Part shown: piece after piece, positions 1 to 8,370 of the stretch
How positions within the stretch are numbered: position 1 is the stretch's first letter
Layout: the number at the start of each line of letters is the position of its first letter
Assembly (NCBI GenBank): GCA_900317325.1
Contig: ONGE01000020.1
Location: forward strand, 1 to 64,000
Length of the DNA stretch: 64,000 nucleotides
Reading direction: 5' to 3'
Origin: an uncultured Prevotellaceae bacterium
Lineage (GTDB): Bacteria; Bacteroidota; Bacteroidia; Bacteroidales; Muribaculaceae
Notes under the pieces: model-generated
Databases searched by the model: none
Seen by the model: only the letters and a program-made list of their open reading frames with translations
What the model was told of the DNA's origin: nothing
Position numbers and translations under genes: made by a program

Positions 1-154
1 CCGCCAAACTGTCAACCAAGTTTAGGCGAACGATAAAATTAGTGTAAACCAACTTAGTTAATCGCTCTCAAATCTGTCAAGTAATCTTAGGGAAAGACAT
101 CTGTTTTCAACACAATTTAAGGATTATTCATACTTTGATGTCAGTCAAAAGCAT

Positions 155-162
155 TATCTTTG
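155..162 (+). promoter_or_regulatory. -7 promoter element (TATCTTTG)
   Basis: The octamer matches the Bacteroidetes -7 consensus TAnnTTTG exactly. A TTTG at 134-137 lies 17 bases upstream as a possible -33 element. It would start a transcript about 55 bases ahead of the DUF4491 start codon at 223, and could drive the run of closely spaced forward genes that follows. Confidence 0.6.
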
Positions 163-222
163 CGGGACAATTTCGCCTGGGGTGGGCAATGGCCCCGGCA
201 TGCGGCAATTAACAATGATAGT

Positions 223-549
223 ATGATGGATTTTTTAGCGACATACAACCTGCAAGGGCTGGTACTCGGCCTGTGCTCATTCTTGATTATCGGCATCTGT
301 CACCCGATTGTCATCAAGGGGGAATACTATTATGGGCAACGGTTCAAGTGGGTATTCATAATAGTCGGCATCCTGCTGTGTGTGGGTTCGCTGCTGGTCG
401 ATAGCGTGCTGCTATCGGCTCTGATGGGCGTCGGTGCGTTTTCGTGCTTCTGGGGCATCAAGGAGATGAAGGACCAACAGGAGCGCGTGCGCAAAGGCTG
501 GTTTCCGCGCAACCCCAAGCGCACCTATCCGTGGGACAAAGAGAGTTAA
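223..549 (+). CDS. DUF4491 family membrane protein
   Basis: A 108-residue protein. Two to three hydrophobic segments are followed by a basic tail ending in a WFPRNPKR motif, which together with the internal GICHPIVIKGEYYYG stretch is characteristic of Bacteroidetes DUF4491 proteins. I place the start at the ATG at 223 (226 is a second ATG) because the longer open frame begins at a TTG lying inside the promoter element at 155-162. The function of the family is unknown; it is presumably an inner-membrane protein. The stop codon lies inside a 7-base tandem repeat that fills the spacer to the next gene. Confidence 0.85.
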   Translation: MMDFLATYNLQGLVLGLCSFLIIGICHPIVIKGEYYYGQRFKWVFIIVGILLCVGSLLVDSVLLSALMGVGAFSCFWGIKEMKDQQERVRKGWFPRNPKRTYPWDKES

Positions 550-584
550 GAGTTAGGAGTTAGAAGTTAGGAGTGAAGAGTTAC
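543..584. repeat. Period-7 tandem repeat in spacer
   Basis: Six 7-base units in a row: gagttaa, gagttag, gagttag, aagttag, gagtgaa, gagttac. The first unit contains the stop codon of the DUF4491 gene. This is one of about ten spacers in the window built on this plan, each with its own unit sequence. Confidence 0.85.
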
Positions 585-605
585 TGGCTACAAACTGAAA
601 ACTAA

Positions 606-2441
606 ATGAAGTCAAGGACCTTGACAACACTGGCGCTGATGCTGCTTGGCACGGCGATGTGTGCTGCTTACAACGTGAGCGGCACCATCACTTGTGACGG
701 AAAGGGAGTGGCCGGTGTCGCCGTGAGCGACGGCTATGAAATCGTCCTCACCAACGCCAACGGCTATTACGCGATGTCAAGTTCCAAACTCAACGGCTAT
801 GTCTTCTACTCGCTGCCCGGCGGCTACGAGCCCATGCTGGCCGATGGCTTCAACCCGCAATTCTGGGCCCAGCTCAACACGCCCGACATCACCGTCGATG
901 AGACGCATAACTTCACGCTGAGGCATGTGGACAACGACCGCCATACGGTCATCTTTGCTGCCGACACCCATCTGGCACGCCGCAACAGCGATCGCGCCTA
1001 CTTCAAGAAAGGACTCATCGCCAGTCTTAACGATGAGGTAGAACGCGCCGCCGGCACACCCGTCTATTCCATCCTGCTCGGCGACCTCACCTGGGACGTG
1101 TTCTGGACTCAGAACAATTACAACCTGAGCGACTTCATGTACGATATGGCACACTTCAACTACCCGATGACACTGTGGCCCGTCATCGGCAACCACGACC
1201 ATGATCCCAGCGTGCCTGCAGGACCCGACACCGATGTTGAAGCCGTTGCGGCATGGCGTGAAATCGTGTGTCCCAACTACTACAGCTTCAATCTGGGCAA
1301 GGTTCACTATGTGGTGCTTGACGACATCCAGTACCTGAACATCGCCTACGATGACGAGACCTATAGCGAAGGCGTCGCCGGCAGCCGCAACTACCGAGGC
1401 GCCATCACCAACGATCAGATGCAATGGCTGCGCAAAGACCTGGCGCTGGTGGACTACAGTACCCCCGTGGTGGTGTGTCTTCACATCCCCGCCTGGAGCA
1501 TCAAATCAGATTTCTCCTTCAGCCCTCGCCTGGACAACACCTACACGTTGTGCTCGCTGCTCAACAAGTATGAGCAGGCCCACATCGTGAGCGGCCACAA
1601 CCATTGCAACTACACTGCCACTCCCGCAGCCTATCCTCACGTGACCGAGCACAACGTCGCTGCCACCTGCGGCTCGCTGTGGCAGACCGCCGTTTTCACG
1701 GGTCACCACGTCTGCCAGGACGGCAGCCCCGCCGGATACATGCGCTGGACCATCAACGGCGACGACCTGCAATGGACATTCAAGGCCATCCACGAGGGTG
1801 AGCGACAGATGCGCCTGTATGACATGAACACCGTGCGCGACTACTACCGCACCAACACGGCCATGCGTGGCATCCTGCATGACTACCCCTCACGGGTGGA
1901 CTTCAGCACCATCGGTGACAACGAACTGATGGTGAATGTGTTCTCATACGCTCCCGGTTGGCACGTCACCATCAGCGAGGGCAATGAAATCATCCCTTGC
2001 CAGCGTGTCTATACCGAGGACCCGTTCCACACCCTTGCCTATGACGTCGCTTGCTACAGCACCTACGGCAACTACAGTTATTACTATGCGACGACTCCCA
2101 CGACCCACCTGTTCAAGGCCCAGGCCACCACAGCCACCGAGCCTGTCACGGTGCGGGTTGTGGACACCTTCGGCAACGTCTATCTCCAGGCCATTTCGCG
2201 CCCGCACAAGTATAACATCAACATGGAGAGGAACGAACGCATCCTTATGCCCGGTGACGTGAATGCCGACGGCGAAATCAACATCGCCGACGTGAATACA
2301 GTCATCGATTTCCTGATAAGCAGCCGTTACACCTGCCCGCTCATCCTGGCAGACTGCAACGCCGACAATGAAGTCAACATCGCCGACGTCAACATGATTA
2401 TTAACCTGATTATCAATTCATCAAAACAATTATGCGAATAG
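606..2441 (+). CDS. Secreted calcineurin-like metallophosphoesterase with C-terminal dockerin
   Basis: A 611-residue exported protein. Residues 1-20 look like a signal peptide. Residues about 22-105 form the N-terminal beta domain seen in this group ([16 protein letters not shown]...). The phosphoesterase core follows, with metal-binding motifs D120-x-H122, GD160, GNHD (195-198), H293 and GHNH (330-333). A C-terminal beta domain leads into a dockerin type I-like pair at about 550-611, with two [15 protein letters not shown]-like calcium loops. The family hydrolyses phosphomonoesters or phosphodiesters; the substrate cannot be read here. The last 10 bases overlap trmD, so the two genes are probably co-transcribed. 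Confidence 0.88.
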   Translation: MKSRTLTTLALMLLGTAMCAAYNVSGTITCDGKGVAGVAVSDGYEIVLTNANGYYAMSSSKLNGYVFYSLPGGYEPMLADGFNPQFWAQLNTPDITVDETHNFTLRHVDNDRHTVIFAADTHLARRNSDRAYFKKGLIASLNDEVERAAGTPVYSILLGDLTWDVFWTQNNYNLSDFMYDMAHFNYPMTLWPVIGNHDHDPSVPAGPDTDVEAVAAWREIVCPNYYSFNLGKVHYVVLDDIQYLNIAYDDETYSEGVAGSRNYRGAITNDQMQWLRKDLALVDYSTPVVVCLHIPAWSIKSDFSFSPRLDNTYTLCSLLNKYEQAHIVSGHNHCNYTATPAAYPHVTEHNVAATCGSLWQTAVFTGHHVCQDGSPAGYMRWTINGDDLQWTFKAIHEGERQMRLYDMNTVRDYYRTNTAMRGILHDYPSRVDFSTIGDNELMVNVFSYAPGWHVTISEGNEIIPCQRVYTEDPFHTLAYDVACYSTYGNYSYYYATTPTTHLFKAQATTATEPVTVRVVDTFGNVYLQAISRPHKYNINMERNERILMPGDVNADGEINIADVNTVIDFLISSRYTCPLILADCNADNEVNIADVNMIINLIINSSKQLCE

Positions 2442-3109
2442 ACATACTCACCGTCATGCCCGATGCACTCGAGTCGCCGCTGCACACCTCGATCCTGCAA
2501 CGCGCCCAGGACAAAGGACTGGTCGAAATCCACGTCCACAACCTGCGGGACTGGAGCCTGCGCAAGCACCGCAAGGTGGATGACTACCCCTTCGGCGGCG
2601 AGGCCGGCATGGTGATGCAGATCGAACCCGTGTGGCGTTGCATGGAAGAGTTGAAGAGCCAGCGCGACTATGACGAAATCATCTTCACCTCGCCCGACGG
2701 CGAACAGCTCGACCAGCCCATGGCCAATGCCCTGTCGCTCAAGGAGAACATCATGATCCTGTGCGGCCACTACAAGGGTGTGGACTACCGCATACGCGAG
2801 CACTTGATCACCAAGGAAATCACCATCGGCGACTATGTGCTCACCGGCGGCGAACTGCCGGCAGCGGTCATTGCCGATGCCGTGGTGCGTCTGCTGCCCG
2901 GTGCCATCGGTGACGAGCAGAGCGCCCTGAGCGACTCGTTCCAGGACGGCCTCATCGAGGCTCCCGTCTATACGCGCCCCGAGGTGTTCAACGGCTGGCA
3001 TGTGCCTGAGATCCTGCTGAGCGGCCATGCGGCCAAAATCGCCGAATGGAAGATGCAGCAATCGCTGGAACGCACCCGTCGCCTGCGCCCCAACTTATTG
3101 AAAGATTAG
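2432..3109 (+). CDS. trmD: tRNA (guanine-N1-)-methyltransferase TrmD
   Basis: A 225-residue protein of the usual TrmD length that makes m1G37 in tRNAs using S-adenosylmethionine. It shows the N-terminal [13 protein letters not shown] strand, the [13 protein letters not shown] loop, the [11 protein letters not shown] segment and the trefoil-knot motif [16 protein letters not shown]. The ATG overlaps the end of the phosphoesterase gene by 10 bases, and a FtsB/DivIC-like gene follows after 35 bases, so the gene sits in a dense forward operon. It acts in the cytoplasm on the anticodon loop and is normally essential or important for reading-frame maintenance. Confidence 0.97.
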   Translation: MRIDILTVMPDALESPLHTSILQRAQDKGLVEIHVHNLRDWSLRKHRKVDDYPFGGEAGMVMQIEPVWRCMEELKSQRDYDEIIFTSPDGEQLDQPMANALSLKENIMILCGHYKGVDYRIREHLITKEITIGDYVLTGGELPAAVIADAVVRLLPGAIGDEQSALSDSFQDGLIEAPVYTRPEVFNGWHVPEILLSGHAAKIAEWKMQQSLERTRRLRPNLLKD

Positions 3110-3144
3110 TATTTAGAAATAATAAAGATTGAAAACTTAAGAAT

Positions 3145-3453
3145 ATGGCACTTTTCAATTTAAAACGTCCCAAGTGGATACCCCGATGGGTCAACATCCC
3201 ACTGCTCATCTTCATCGCCTTTGTGGTGGTGCTGGTGTTCTTCGGCGAAAACAGTTTCGTGCGCAGCAGCAAGTACCGCAAACAAATCAACGAACTGAAG
3301 AGCCAGATCAAGAATTACGAGGACTCGGCATCGGCCTACGAGGCCAAGGTCAATGAGCTGAACACCGACAACGAGTCGCTCGAACGCCTCGTGCGCGAGA
3401 AATACGGCATGAAGCGTGTCAACGAGGAAGTTTACATCACCGATATACCCTGA
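3145..3453 (+). CDS. Septum formation initiator family protein (FtsB/DivIC-like)
   Basis: A 102-residue bitopic protein with a short basic cytoplasmic end, one transmembrane helix at about 17-37, a coiled coil at about 42-85 (KQINELKSQIKNYEDSASAY) and a short C-terminal tail with the EKYGMKRVNEEVYI pattern. This is the standard FtsB/DivIC layout. Such proteins bridge FtsL and FtsQ or their equivalents in the divisome. It overlaps no neighbour; the next start is 8 bases past the stop. Confidence 0.88.
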   Translation: MALFNLKRPKWIPRWVNIPLLIFIAFVVVLVFFGENSFVRSSKYRKQINELKSQIKNYEDSASAYEAKVNELNTDNESLERLVREKYGMKRVNEEVYITDIP

Positions 3454-3460
3454 CACCGAC

Positions 3461-3835
3461 ATGACACAGAACAAAAGGACCAACATCGCCAACATCCTGG
3501 TTATCGTGGGCATGATCATGATGATTGTGATGGCAGTGACACCGTTGCTGGTGAACCATCAACTCAACATGGAGTGGATGAGATGGATTTTCATTGCCGG
3601 CGCACTTATTGTACTGGTGGGCCGTCTCATCGACATCTACCGCGGGCCGTCGCTGCGCCTCAAGCGCCTTCACGTCATTCTGCTCTTCAGCGCCCTGCTG
3701 TATTGTGCCAGCGGATCGATGATGTTCATCTTCCAGGGCACCAACAACTGGATCGCATTTCTGCTGGCCGGTGTTATGGTCCAGCTCTATGCATCGTGGA
3801 TGATTGACCGTGAACAATCTAAAAACAAACAATAA
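3461..3835 (+). CDS. Small membrane protein of unknown function
   Basis: A 124-residue protein with four predicted membrane helices and a basic C-terminus. I choose the ATG at 3461 because the longer frame would begin inside the preceding gene. I do not recognise a named domain, though small four-helix proteins of this type next to the FtsB-like gene occur in Bacteroidales. Co-transcription with the upstream genes is likely from the 7-base gap. Confidence 0.7.
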   Translation: MTQNKRTNIANILVIVGMIMMIVMAVTPLLVNHQLNMEWMRWIFIAGALIVLVGRLIDIYRGPSLRLKRLHVILLFSALLYCASGSMMFIFQGTNNWIAFLLAGVMVQLYASWMIDREQSKNKQ

Positions 3836-3872
3836 TTTGTCGCTTTTGTGCTCAACTTGCACAAAATTTGCG

Positions 3873-3880
3873 TAATTTTG
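3873..3880 (+). promoter_or_regulatory. -7 promoter element (TAATTTTG) almost touching the coaX start
   Basis: Exact match to TAnnTTTG. The last base is only 8 bases before the coaX ATG at 3889, so a transcript started here would have almost no 5' leader. A well-spaced -33 TTG is not obvious; the nearest TTTG, at 3845-3848, is 24 bases upstream. Confidence 0.5.
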
Positions 3881-3888
3881 CGCTTTTG

Positions 3889-4653
3889 ATGATAGGTAAT
3901 CTCACTATAGACAACGGCAACACCTCGGTAAAGGTGGCTTTTTTCATCGGTACACAGATTGTGGCGACCAACCGCTTTGTGCGTCGCGACACGCGTCTGC
4001 TGGACCGCTTTATCAGCACCTACAAACCCGAAACAGCCATCGTGTGCAGTACCGCATCGAGTGCTGCCAGCCAACGTATCGAACAACTGGTTGACCAACG
4101 TTGCAACCGCGTAATCCACCTCACTCACGAGACCCCGATGCCCATCCGCCTCGGGTACCGCACCCCTCAGACGCTGGGCCGTGACCGTATCGCCACAGCG
4201 GCCGGTGCCTGGTCCATCGCTCAACGGCTTGATGCCGCCTGCGATGTGCTGGTCATCGATGCCGGCACCGCCATCACCTATGACCTGGTGAGAGCCGACG
4301 GCTGCTTTGTGGGTGGCAACATCGCTCCGGGCCTCGCGCTGCGCTTCAAGTCGCTGCACGAGCACACTGGACTGCTGCCGCTTGTCGAAGCCGATGGCGA
4401 CACCCCCGTTGTGGGCTATGACACCTTGACGGCCATTCGCAGCGGCGTGCTGCTGGGTATGCTGGGCGAAATAAAGAGCTACATCAGCGACCTCAAGCTC
4501 TCACATCCCAACCTGATGGTTTTCATGACCGGCGGCAACGGCAAGCTGCTATATAACCGACTGGGCGACGAGGACATCATTTACAACGAACATCTGGCGG
4601 CTGAAGGTCTCAACCGCATCCATTTATACAACCAAGCCAATGAGAATCGATAA
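3889..4653 (+). CDS. coaX: Type III pantothenate kinase
   Basis: A 254-residue ASKHA-fold kinase that phosphorylates pantothenate in the first step of coenzyme A synthesis. It shows the N-terminal phosphate-binding motif (L)TIDNGNTS at residues 6-13, the LGRDRIATAAGAW segment, the DAGTAITYDLV motif with its catalytic aspartate region, and a C-terminal MTGGNGKLL motif. The start at ATG 3889 puts the DNGNT motif at the expected distance; the longer frame begins at a TTG upstream of the promoter element. The 3' end overlaps the next gene by 14 bases. Confidence 0.95.
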   Translation: MIGNLTIDNGNTSVKVAFFIGTQIVATNRFVRRDTRLLDRFISTYKPETAIVCSTASSAASQRIEQLVDQRCNRVIHLTHETPMPIRLGYRTPQTLGRDRIATAAGAWSIAQRLDAACDVLVIDAGTAITYDLVRADGCFVGGNIAPGLALRFKSLHEHTGLLPLVEADGDTPVVGYDTLTAIRSGVLLGMLGEIKSYISDLKLSHPNLMVFMTGGNGKLLYNRLGDEDIIYNEHLAAEGLNRIHLYNQANENR

Positions 4654-5881
4654 AAAGATAGCATTATTCGTGCTCATCATGGTCATGTGCCATGGTGCCG
4701 CACTGGCGCAAATCGTCACCACGCCCTACTCCAAGATGGGCTACGGCATGCTCAACGACAACGTGTCGAGCATCCAACGGTCGATGGGCGGTGTGGGTTA
4801 TGCCATGAAGGGCGGTCGCATCGTCAACGTGATGAACCCCGCCTCCTATGCCAACGTGGATTCACTCACGTTCTTGTGGGATGTGGGCATCGACTTGACC
4901 AACCTGTGGAGCAAGGAGAACGACAACAAGGGATACAGCTTCGGTGGCGGCCTGGACTACCTGACCGGCCATTTCAAGGTGGCCAAGAAACTGGGTGCAG
5001 CCTTCGGTCTGCTGCCCTACTCTTCGGTGGGCTATGCCTATGGCGGCAGTATCGACGGCGGCGACGAATCGCGTAGCGGTAACGGCGGTTTCAATCAGCT
5101 GTTCATCGGTGTGGGCTACGAACCGGTCAAGAACCTGAGCGTGGGCTTCAACTTCGATTACCTGTTCGGCACGACGACCAACACCACACTCATCAATTCA
5201 ACATCGACCAGCTACTTCACGCGCAATATGAAAATGCGCGACTGGAACACCCAGATCGGTTTGCAGTACAGCCTCCCCTTGAGCAAAGGCCGCGACCTGC
5301 TGACCATCGGTGCCACCTATCAGCCCAAGAAATCCTATCACGGCGACGCTTGGGGCACCACGTTCGACAGCCAGGACAGCAAGGTTGACACCATCGGCTA
5401 CACCTCGATGAGCGGCAAATATGAGCAGCCCCACACGATAGGCGTGGGCATGAGCTACATCTATGACCGCCGACTCACCGTCGAGGCCGACTACACCTAC
5501 CAGAAGTGGAGTGATGCCAAGTACCAGCCCATCGGCGGTTTCGAGCCTCAGACTATGCAGTTCGACGACCGTTGGAAAGCGGCCGTCGGCGTGCAATACA
5601 CCCCCAACAAGCGCGGCAGCTACTTTGGCGCGATGGCGTTCAGGGCCGGCGTGTTCTACAATCATGACTACTTGAACTACAGCGGCAACAACGTGCGCGA
5701 CTACGGAGCCAGCATCGGTTTCGGCTTGCCTGCCCCCGGCAGCAAGACCTCCATCAACCTGGGCCTGGAGTGGCGTCACCGCGAGAGCAGTCCCGCGAAG
5801 CTCATCACCGAGAACTATTTCAACATCACCCTCGGTGTGAACTTCAACGAGCTGTGGTTCTGGAAGAGCCGCATCCGCTAA
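4640..5881 (+). CDS. Outer-membrane beta-barrel protein
   Basis: A 413-residue protein with a signal peptide (residues 1-23, cleavage after ALA) followed by repeated amphipathic beta strands and ending in a strand with aromatic residues (ELWFWKSRIR). The opening TPYSKMGYGMLNDN and the SMGGVGYAMKGG motif are typical of Bacteroidetes proteins related to the OmpP1/FadL superfamily. The cargo is unknown. It overlaps coaX by 14 bases and is followed 3 bases later by lptC. Confidence 0.8.
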   Translation: MRIDKKIALFVLIMVMCHGAALAQIVTTPYSKMGYGMLNDNVSSIQRSMGGVGYAMKGGRIVNVMNPASYANVDSLTFLWDVGIDLTNLWSKENDNKGYSFGGGLDYLTGHFKVAKKLGAAFGLLPYSSVGYAYGGSIDGGDESRSGNGGFNQLFIGVGYEPVKNLSVGFNFDYLFGTTTNTTLINSTSTSYFTRNMKMRDWNTQIGLQYSLPLSKGRDLLTIGATYQPKKSYHGDAWGTTFDSQDSKVDTIGYTSMSGKYEQPHTIGVGMSYIYDRRLTVEADYTYQKWSDAKYQPIGGFEPQTMQFDDRWKAAVGVQYTPNKRGSYFGAMAFRAGVFYNHDYLNYSGNNVRDYGASIGFGLPAPGSKTSINLGLEWRHRESSPAKLITENYFNITLGVNFNELWFWKSRIR

Positions 5882-5884
5882 TCA

Positions 5885-6535
5885 TTGCATCAAGCGTTGA
5901 GACACCTGCTGCACATAGTCATCACACTCACTGTCCTGCTGGCCGTGGCATCCTGCAAGGAAGATTCCACCAGCGTGGTGAGCCATTCCACCAACCCCGA
6001 GGTGGTGCCCACCATGACCAGCACCGACGTGCAGACGGTCATCAGCGACTCGGGTCACACCCGATACCGCATCGCTACCCCGGTGTGGAACATGTTCGAG
6101 GAGTCCAAGCATCCTCACTGGACCTTCCCCAAGGGGGTCACCTGTGAGGAACTTGACGATAACTACAAAACTGCCTCGACCATCAAGTGTGACTCGGCCT
6201 ACTTCGACAAGATGGAGAACCTGTGGACCCTCACCGGCAATGTGCGCATCACCAATCCCAGCGGTGATGTCGTGCTCACCGACCAGCTCATGTGGGACCA
6301 GCATGCACACCGACTGTACAGCGAGGCCTTCATCCACATCGAGAAGCAAGGCCGCATCATCGAGGGTTACGGCTATGAATCCAACGAGCGGCTCACCACC
6401 TACAAGTTGCGTCAGGTCGAGGCCATCTTCCCCATCGACGAGAGCCGCATGCCGCACCCCGGCAGCGGCAATGTCGCTCCCCGGGTGCCCCAGCCCCCTC
6501 GCCCCGCCAAACAACCCATTCAACCGACTTTATAA
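5885..6535 (+). CDS. lptC: LPS export ABC transporter periplasmic protein LptC
   Basis: A 216-residue lipoprotein with a lipobox (LLAVASC, C24) and an LptC/OstA beta-jellyroll fold: CDSAYFDKMENLWTLTGNVRI followed by a second GYGYESNERL repeat. LptC links the inner-membrane LptBFG transporter to LptA in LPS transport. No in-frame ATG precedes the signal sequence; the stop codon upstream leaves TTG at 5885 or TTG at 5897 as the start. The proline-rich C-terminus is an extension beyond the fold. Confidence 0.85.
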   Translation: MHQALRHLLHIVITLTVLLAVASCKEDSTSVVSHSTNPEVVPTMTSTDVQTVISDSGHTRYRIATPVWNMFEESKHPHWTFPKGVTCEELDDNYKTASTIKCDSAYFDKMENLWTLTGNVRITNPSGDVVLTDQLMWDQHAHRLYSEAFIHIEKQGRIIEGYGYESNERLTTYKLRQVEAIFPIDESRMPHPGSGNVAPRVPQPPRPAKQPIQPTL

Positions 6536-6555
6536 AACCAACGATACAGACAACA

Positions 6556-7839
6556 TTGGACCCAAGTTACTCAACACCGCTGATTATCGCGCTCATCGCG
6601 CTGCTGTGCTCGGCATTCTTCTCGGGCATTGAAATCGCCTTCGTGTCCTCTAACAAGGTTCGCGCCGAAATCGAGATGGCGCGCGGCGGCTTCATCAACC
6701 GCATCCTCAACATCTTCTACCGCAACCGCGAGATGCTGATCTCGACCCTGCTCATCGGCAACAACATCGCCAACATCGTCTATTCGATGGCGATGGCCAA
6801 TCTGCTCACCAAACCATTGGAGCAATGGGTGCACAACGAGGCTGCGCTGCTGCTGGTCCAGACGTTGATTGCGACGGTTATCATCCTCATCTTCGGCGAG
6901 TTTGTCCCCAAGAGCATCTTCCGCATCGACCCCAACAGGTCGTTACGCACCGCATCGGTCCCCTTGTATATGGTCTATCTCGTGCTCTACCCCATCTCAC
7001 GCTTCACCGAGTGGATGTCGGCGATGCTGATGAAACTGTTCGGCATCAAGATCGATACCTCACGCGTGAGGCTGCTCACCGTCGATGAGCTTGACGCCTA
7101 CCTGCAAGAGAACATCGACAAGCATGAGGACGAGAACAAGACCGTGGAGCGTGAGGTGAAAATCTTTGAGAACGCGCTCGACTTCAGCGACACCCGCCTG
7201 CGCGACTGCATGGTGCCCCGCAACGAGATTGTAGCCGTCGATGTCAAGGACACCACACGCGACGACCTGGTCAAACTCTTCACCCAATCGGGCCTGTCCA
7301 AGATCGTGGTTTATAAAGAGAACATCGACGACGTCATCGGCTTCATCCAGGTGAGCGAGCTGTTTGTCACCGACATAGACTGGAAAACCCGCATCAAGCC
7401 CGTCTTGTTCGCCCCCGAGAGCCTGCTGGCCCGCAAGATGATGCAGCAGCTCATGGACGAGAAACGCTCGATGGCTATCGTCATCGATGAGTTTGGCGGC
7501 ACCAGCGGCATGGTGACCCTCGAGGACCTGGTCGAGGAAATCTTCGGCGAAATCGAGGACGAGCACGACCGCAACCACCTCATTGCCCGTCAGTTGAGCG
7601 ATACAAGCTACGAATTCTCGGGACGCATGGAAATCGAGGAAATCAACGAGCGATTCCACCTCGACATCCCCGAGAGCGATGACTACCAGACGCTGGCCGG
7701 CTACCTGCTCAACGAGAACGAGGCCATCCCCAATGTGGGCGAGGTCTTTGACCTGCCGCCCTACCGCTTCACCGTCGAGCGCAAGACCGCAGCCCGCATC
7801 GAGCTCATTCGCATCGATATCCTCCCCGAGGGCAACTAA
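6556..7839 (+). CDS. CNNM/CorC/HlyC-type transporter with CBS domains
   Basis: A 427-residue protein with a DUF21 (CNNM) membrane domain at about 1-170 (FFSGIEIAFVSSNK and GNNIANIVYS motifs), a CBS pair at about 205-330 (VPRNEIVAVDV, IDEFGGTSGMVTLEDLVEEIFGEIEDE) and a C-terminal CorC_HlyC domain at about 340-425. Members handle Mg2+ or Co2+, and in Bacteroidetes they are also called GldE-like or hemolysin-like. The only plausible start is TTG at 6556, 20 bases after lptC. A T-rich stretch follows the stop. Confidence 0.9.
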   Translation: MDPSYSTPLIIALIALLCSAFFSGIEIAFVSSNKVRAEIEMARGGFINRILNIFYRNREMLISTLLIGNNIANIVYSMAMANLLTKPLEQWVHNEAALLLVQTLIATVIILIFGEFVPKSIFRIDPNRSLRTASVPLYMVYLVLYPISRFTEWMSAMLMKLFGIKIDTSRVRLLTVDELDAYLQENIDKHEDENKTVEREVKIFENALDFSDTRLRDCMVPRNEIVAVDVKDTTRDDLVKLFTQSGLSKIVVYKENIDDVIGFIQVSELFVTDIDWKTRIKPVLFAPESLLARKMMQQLMDEKRSMAIVIDEFGGTSGMVTLEDLVEEIFGEIEDEHDRNHLIARQLSDTSYEFSGRMEIEEINERFHLDIPESDDYQTLAGYLLNENEAIPNVGEVFDLPPYRFTVERKTAARIELIRIDILPEGN

Positions 7840-7928
7840 AGTGTTTTTTTTCGCGCTTTTTTGACAAAAAAAAGCACGGTTTTTACAAAAAAGTGTCAAA
7901 AAATTTGCAAGATTAGAAACTTTTGTAC

Positions 7929-7936
7929 TAACTTTG
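7929..7936 (+). promoter_or_regulatory. -7 promoter element (TAACTTTG) for tRNA-Asp
   Basis: Exact TAnnTTTG with a TTTG at 7904-7907 placed 21 bases upstream as the -33 element. It lies 20 bases before the mature tRNA 5' end. Confidence 0.75.
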
Positions 7937-7956
7937 CACCGCATTTCGCAAAACAT

Positions 7957-8033
7957 GGTGTGTTAGTTCAGTTGGTTAGAATACCTGCCTGTCACGCAGG
8001 GGGTCGCGTGTTCGAGTCACGTACACACCGCCA
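7957..8033 (+). tRNA. tRNA-Asp (GTC)
   Basis: Cloverleaf seen directly: acceptor GGTGTGT (7957-7963) pairs with ACACACC (8023-8029), discriminator G, and an encoded CCA at 8031-8033. The anticodon stem CCTGC/GCAGG encloses the loop CTGTCAC with anticodon GTC at 7991-7993. The T arm has TTCGAGT. Confidence 0.97.
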
Positions 8034-8074
8034 CGAGGGAAGTCTGAATTTCAGATTTCCCTCGTTGTTTTATC
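8034..8074 (+). terminator. Intrinsic terminator after tRNA-Asp
   Basis: A long stem CGAGGGAAGTCTGAA / TTCAGATTTCCCTCG begins at the base after the encoded CCA and is followed by TTGTTTTAT. Confidence 0.85.
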
Positions 8075-8370
8075 CCCCCAACACTTTTACCTAATATCAC
8101 ACTCGCTGGCGGAATTAGCGTTAAAAAGACTACCAGAGACAACTTCTTCATTCTATTATTGTTTCCCATATTTATCGACCTCCACTCAGTTCAAGAGGAG
8201 GCTATTACCCTAAGTTGAAGTAATATGCTCAGTTTTTGGGGTGAATTGTTGCAAATTATCACAAAGAAATATTATTTTTGTGCATTCATTAACTCGTCTT
8301 TACTGGATTCAGTAACATACAACCAAATTATAACCAATTCTCGTATAACTATCAACTAACAACATCAGCT
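8075..8370. other. Intergenic region upstream of the Omp28-like pair
   Basis: No gene is seen. It contains a short imperfect hairpin (CCTCC...GGAGG, about 8179-8203) and, near its end, the promoter at 8273-8280. The leader of the following gene is about 85 bases with no recognised riboswitch. Confidence 0.5.
8273..8280 (+). promoter_or_regulatory. -7 promoter element (TATTTTTG)
   Basis: Exact TAnnTTTG with TTG at 8249-8251, a 21-base gap. It drives the first Omp28-like gene, leaving a leader of about 85 bases. Confidence 0.65.

Noticed and set aside
543-584. CRISPR array from the regular short repeats
   Set aside because: Units are 7 bases with no spacers and no cas genes in the window.
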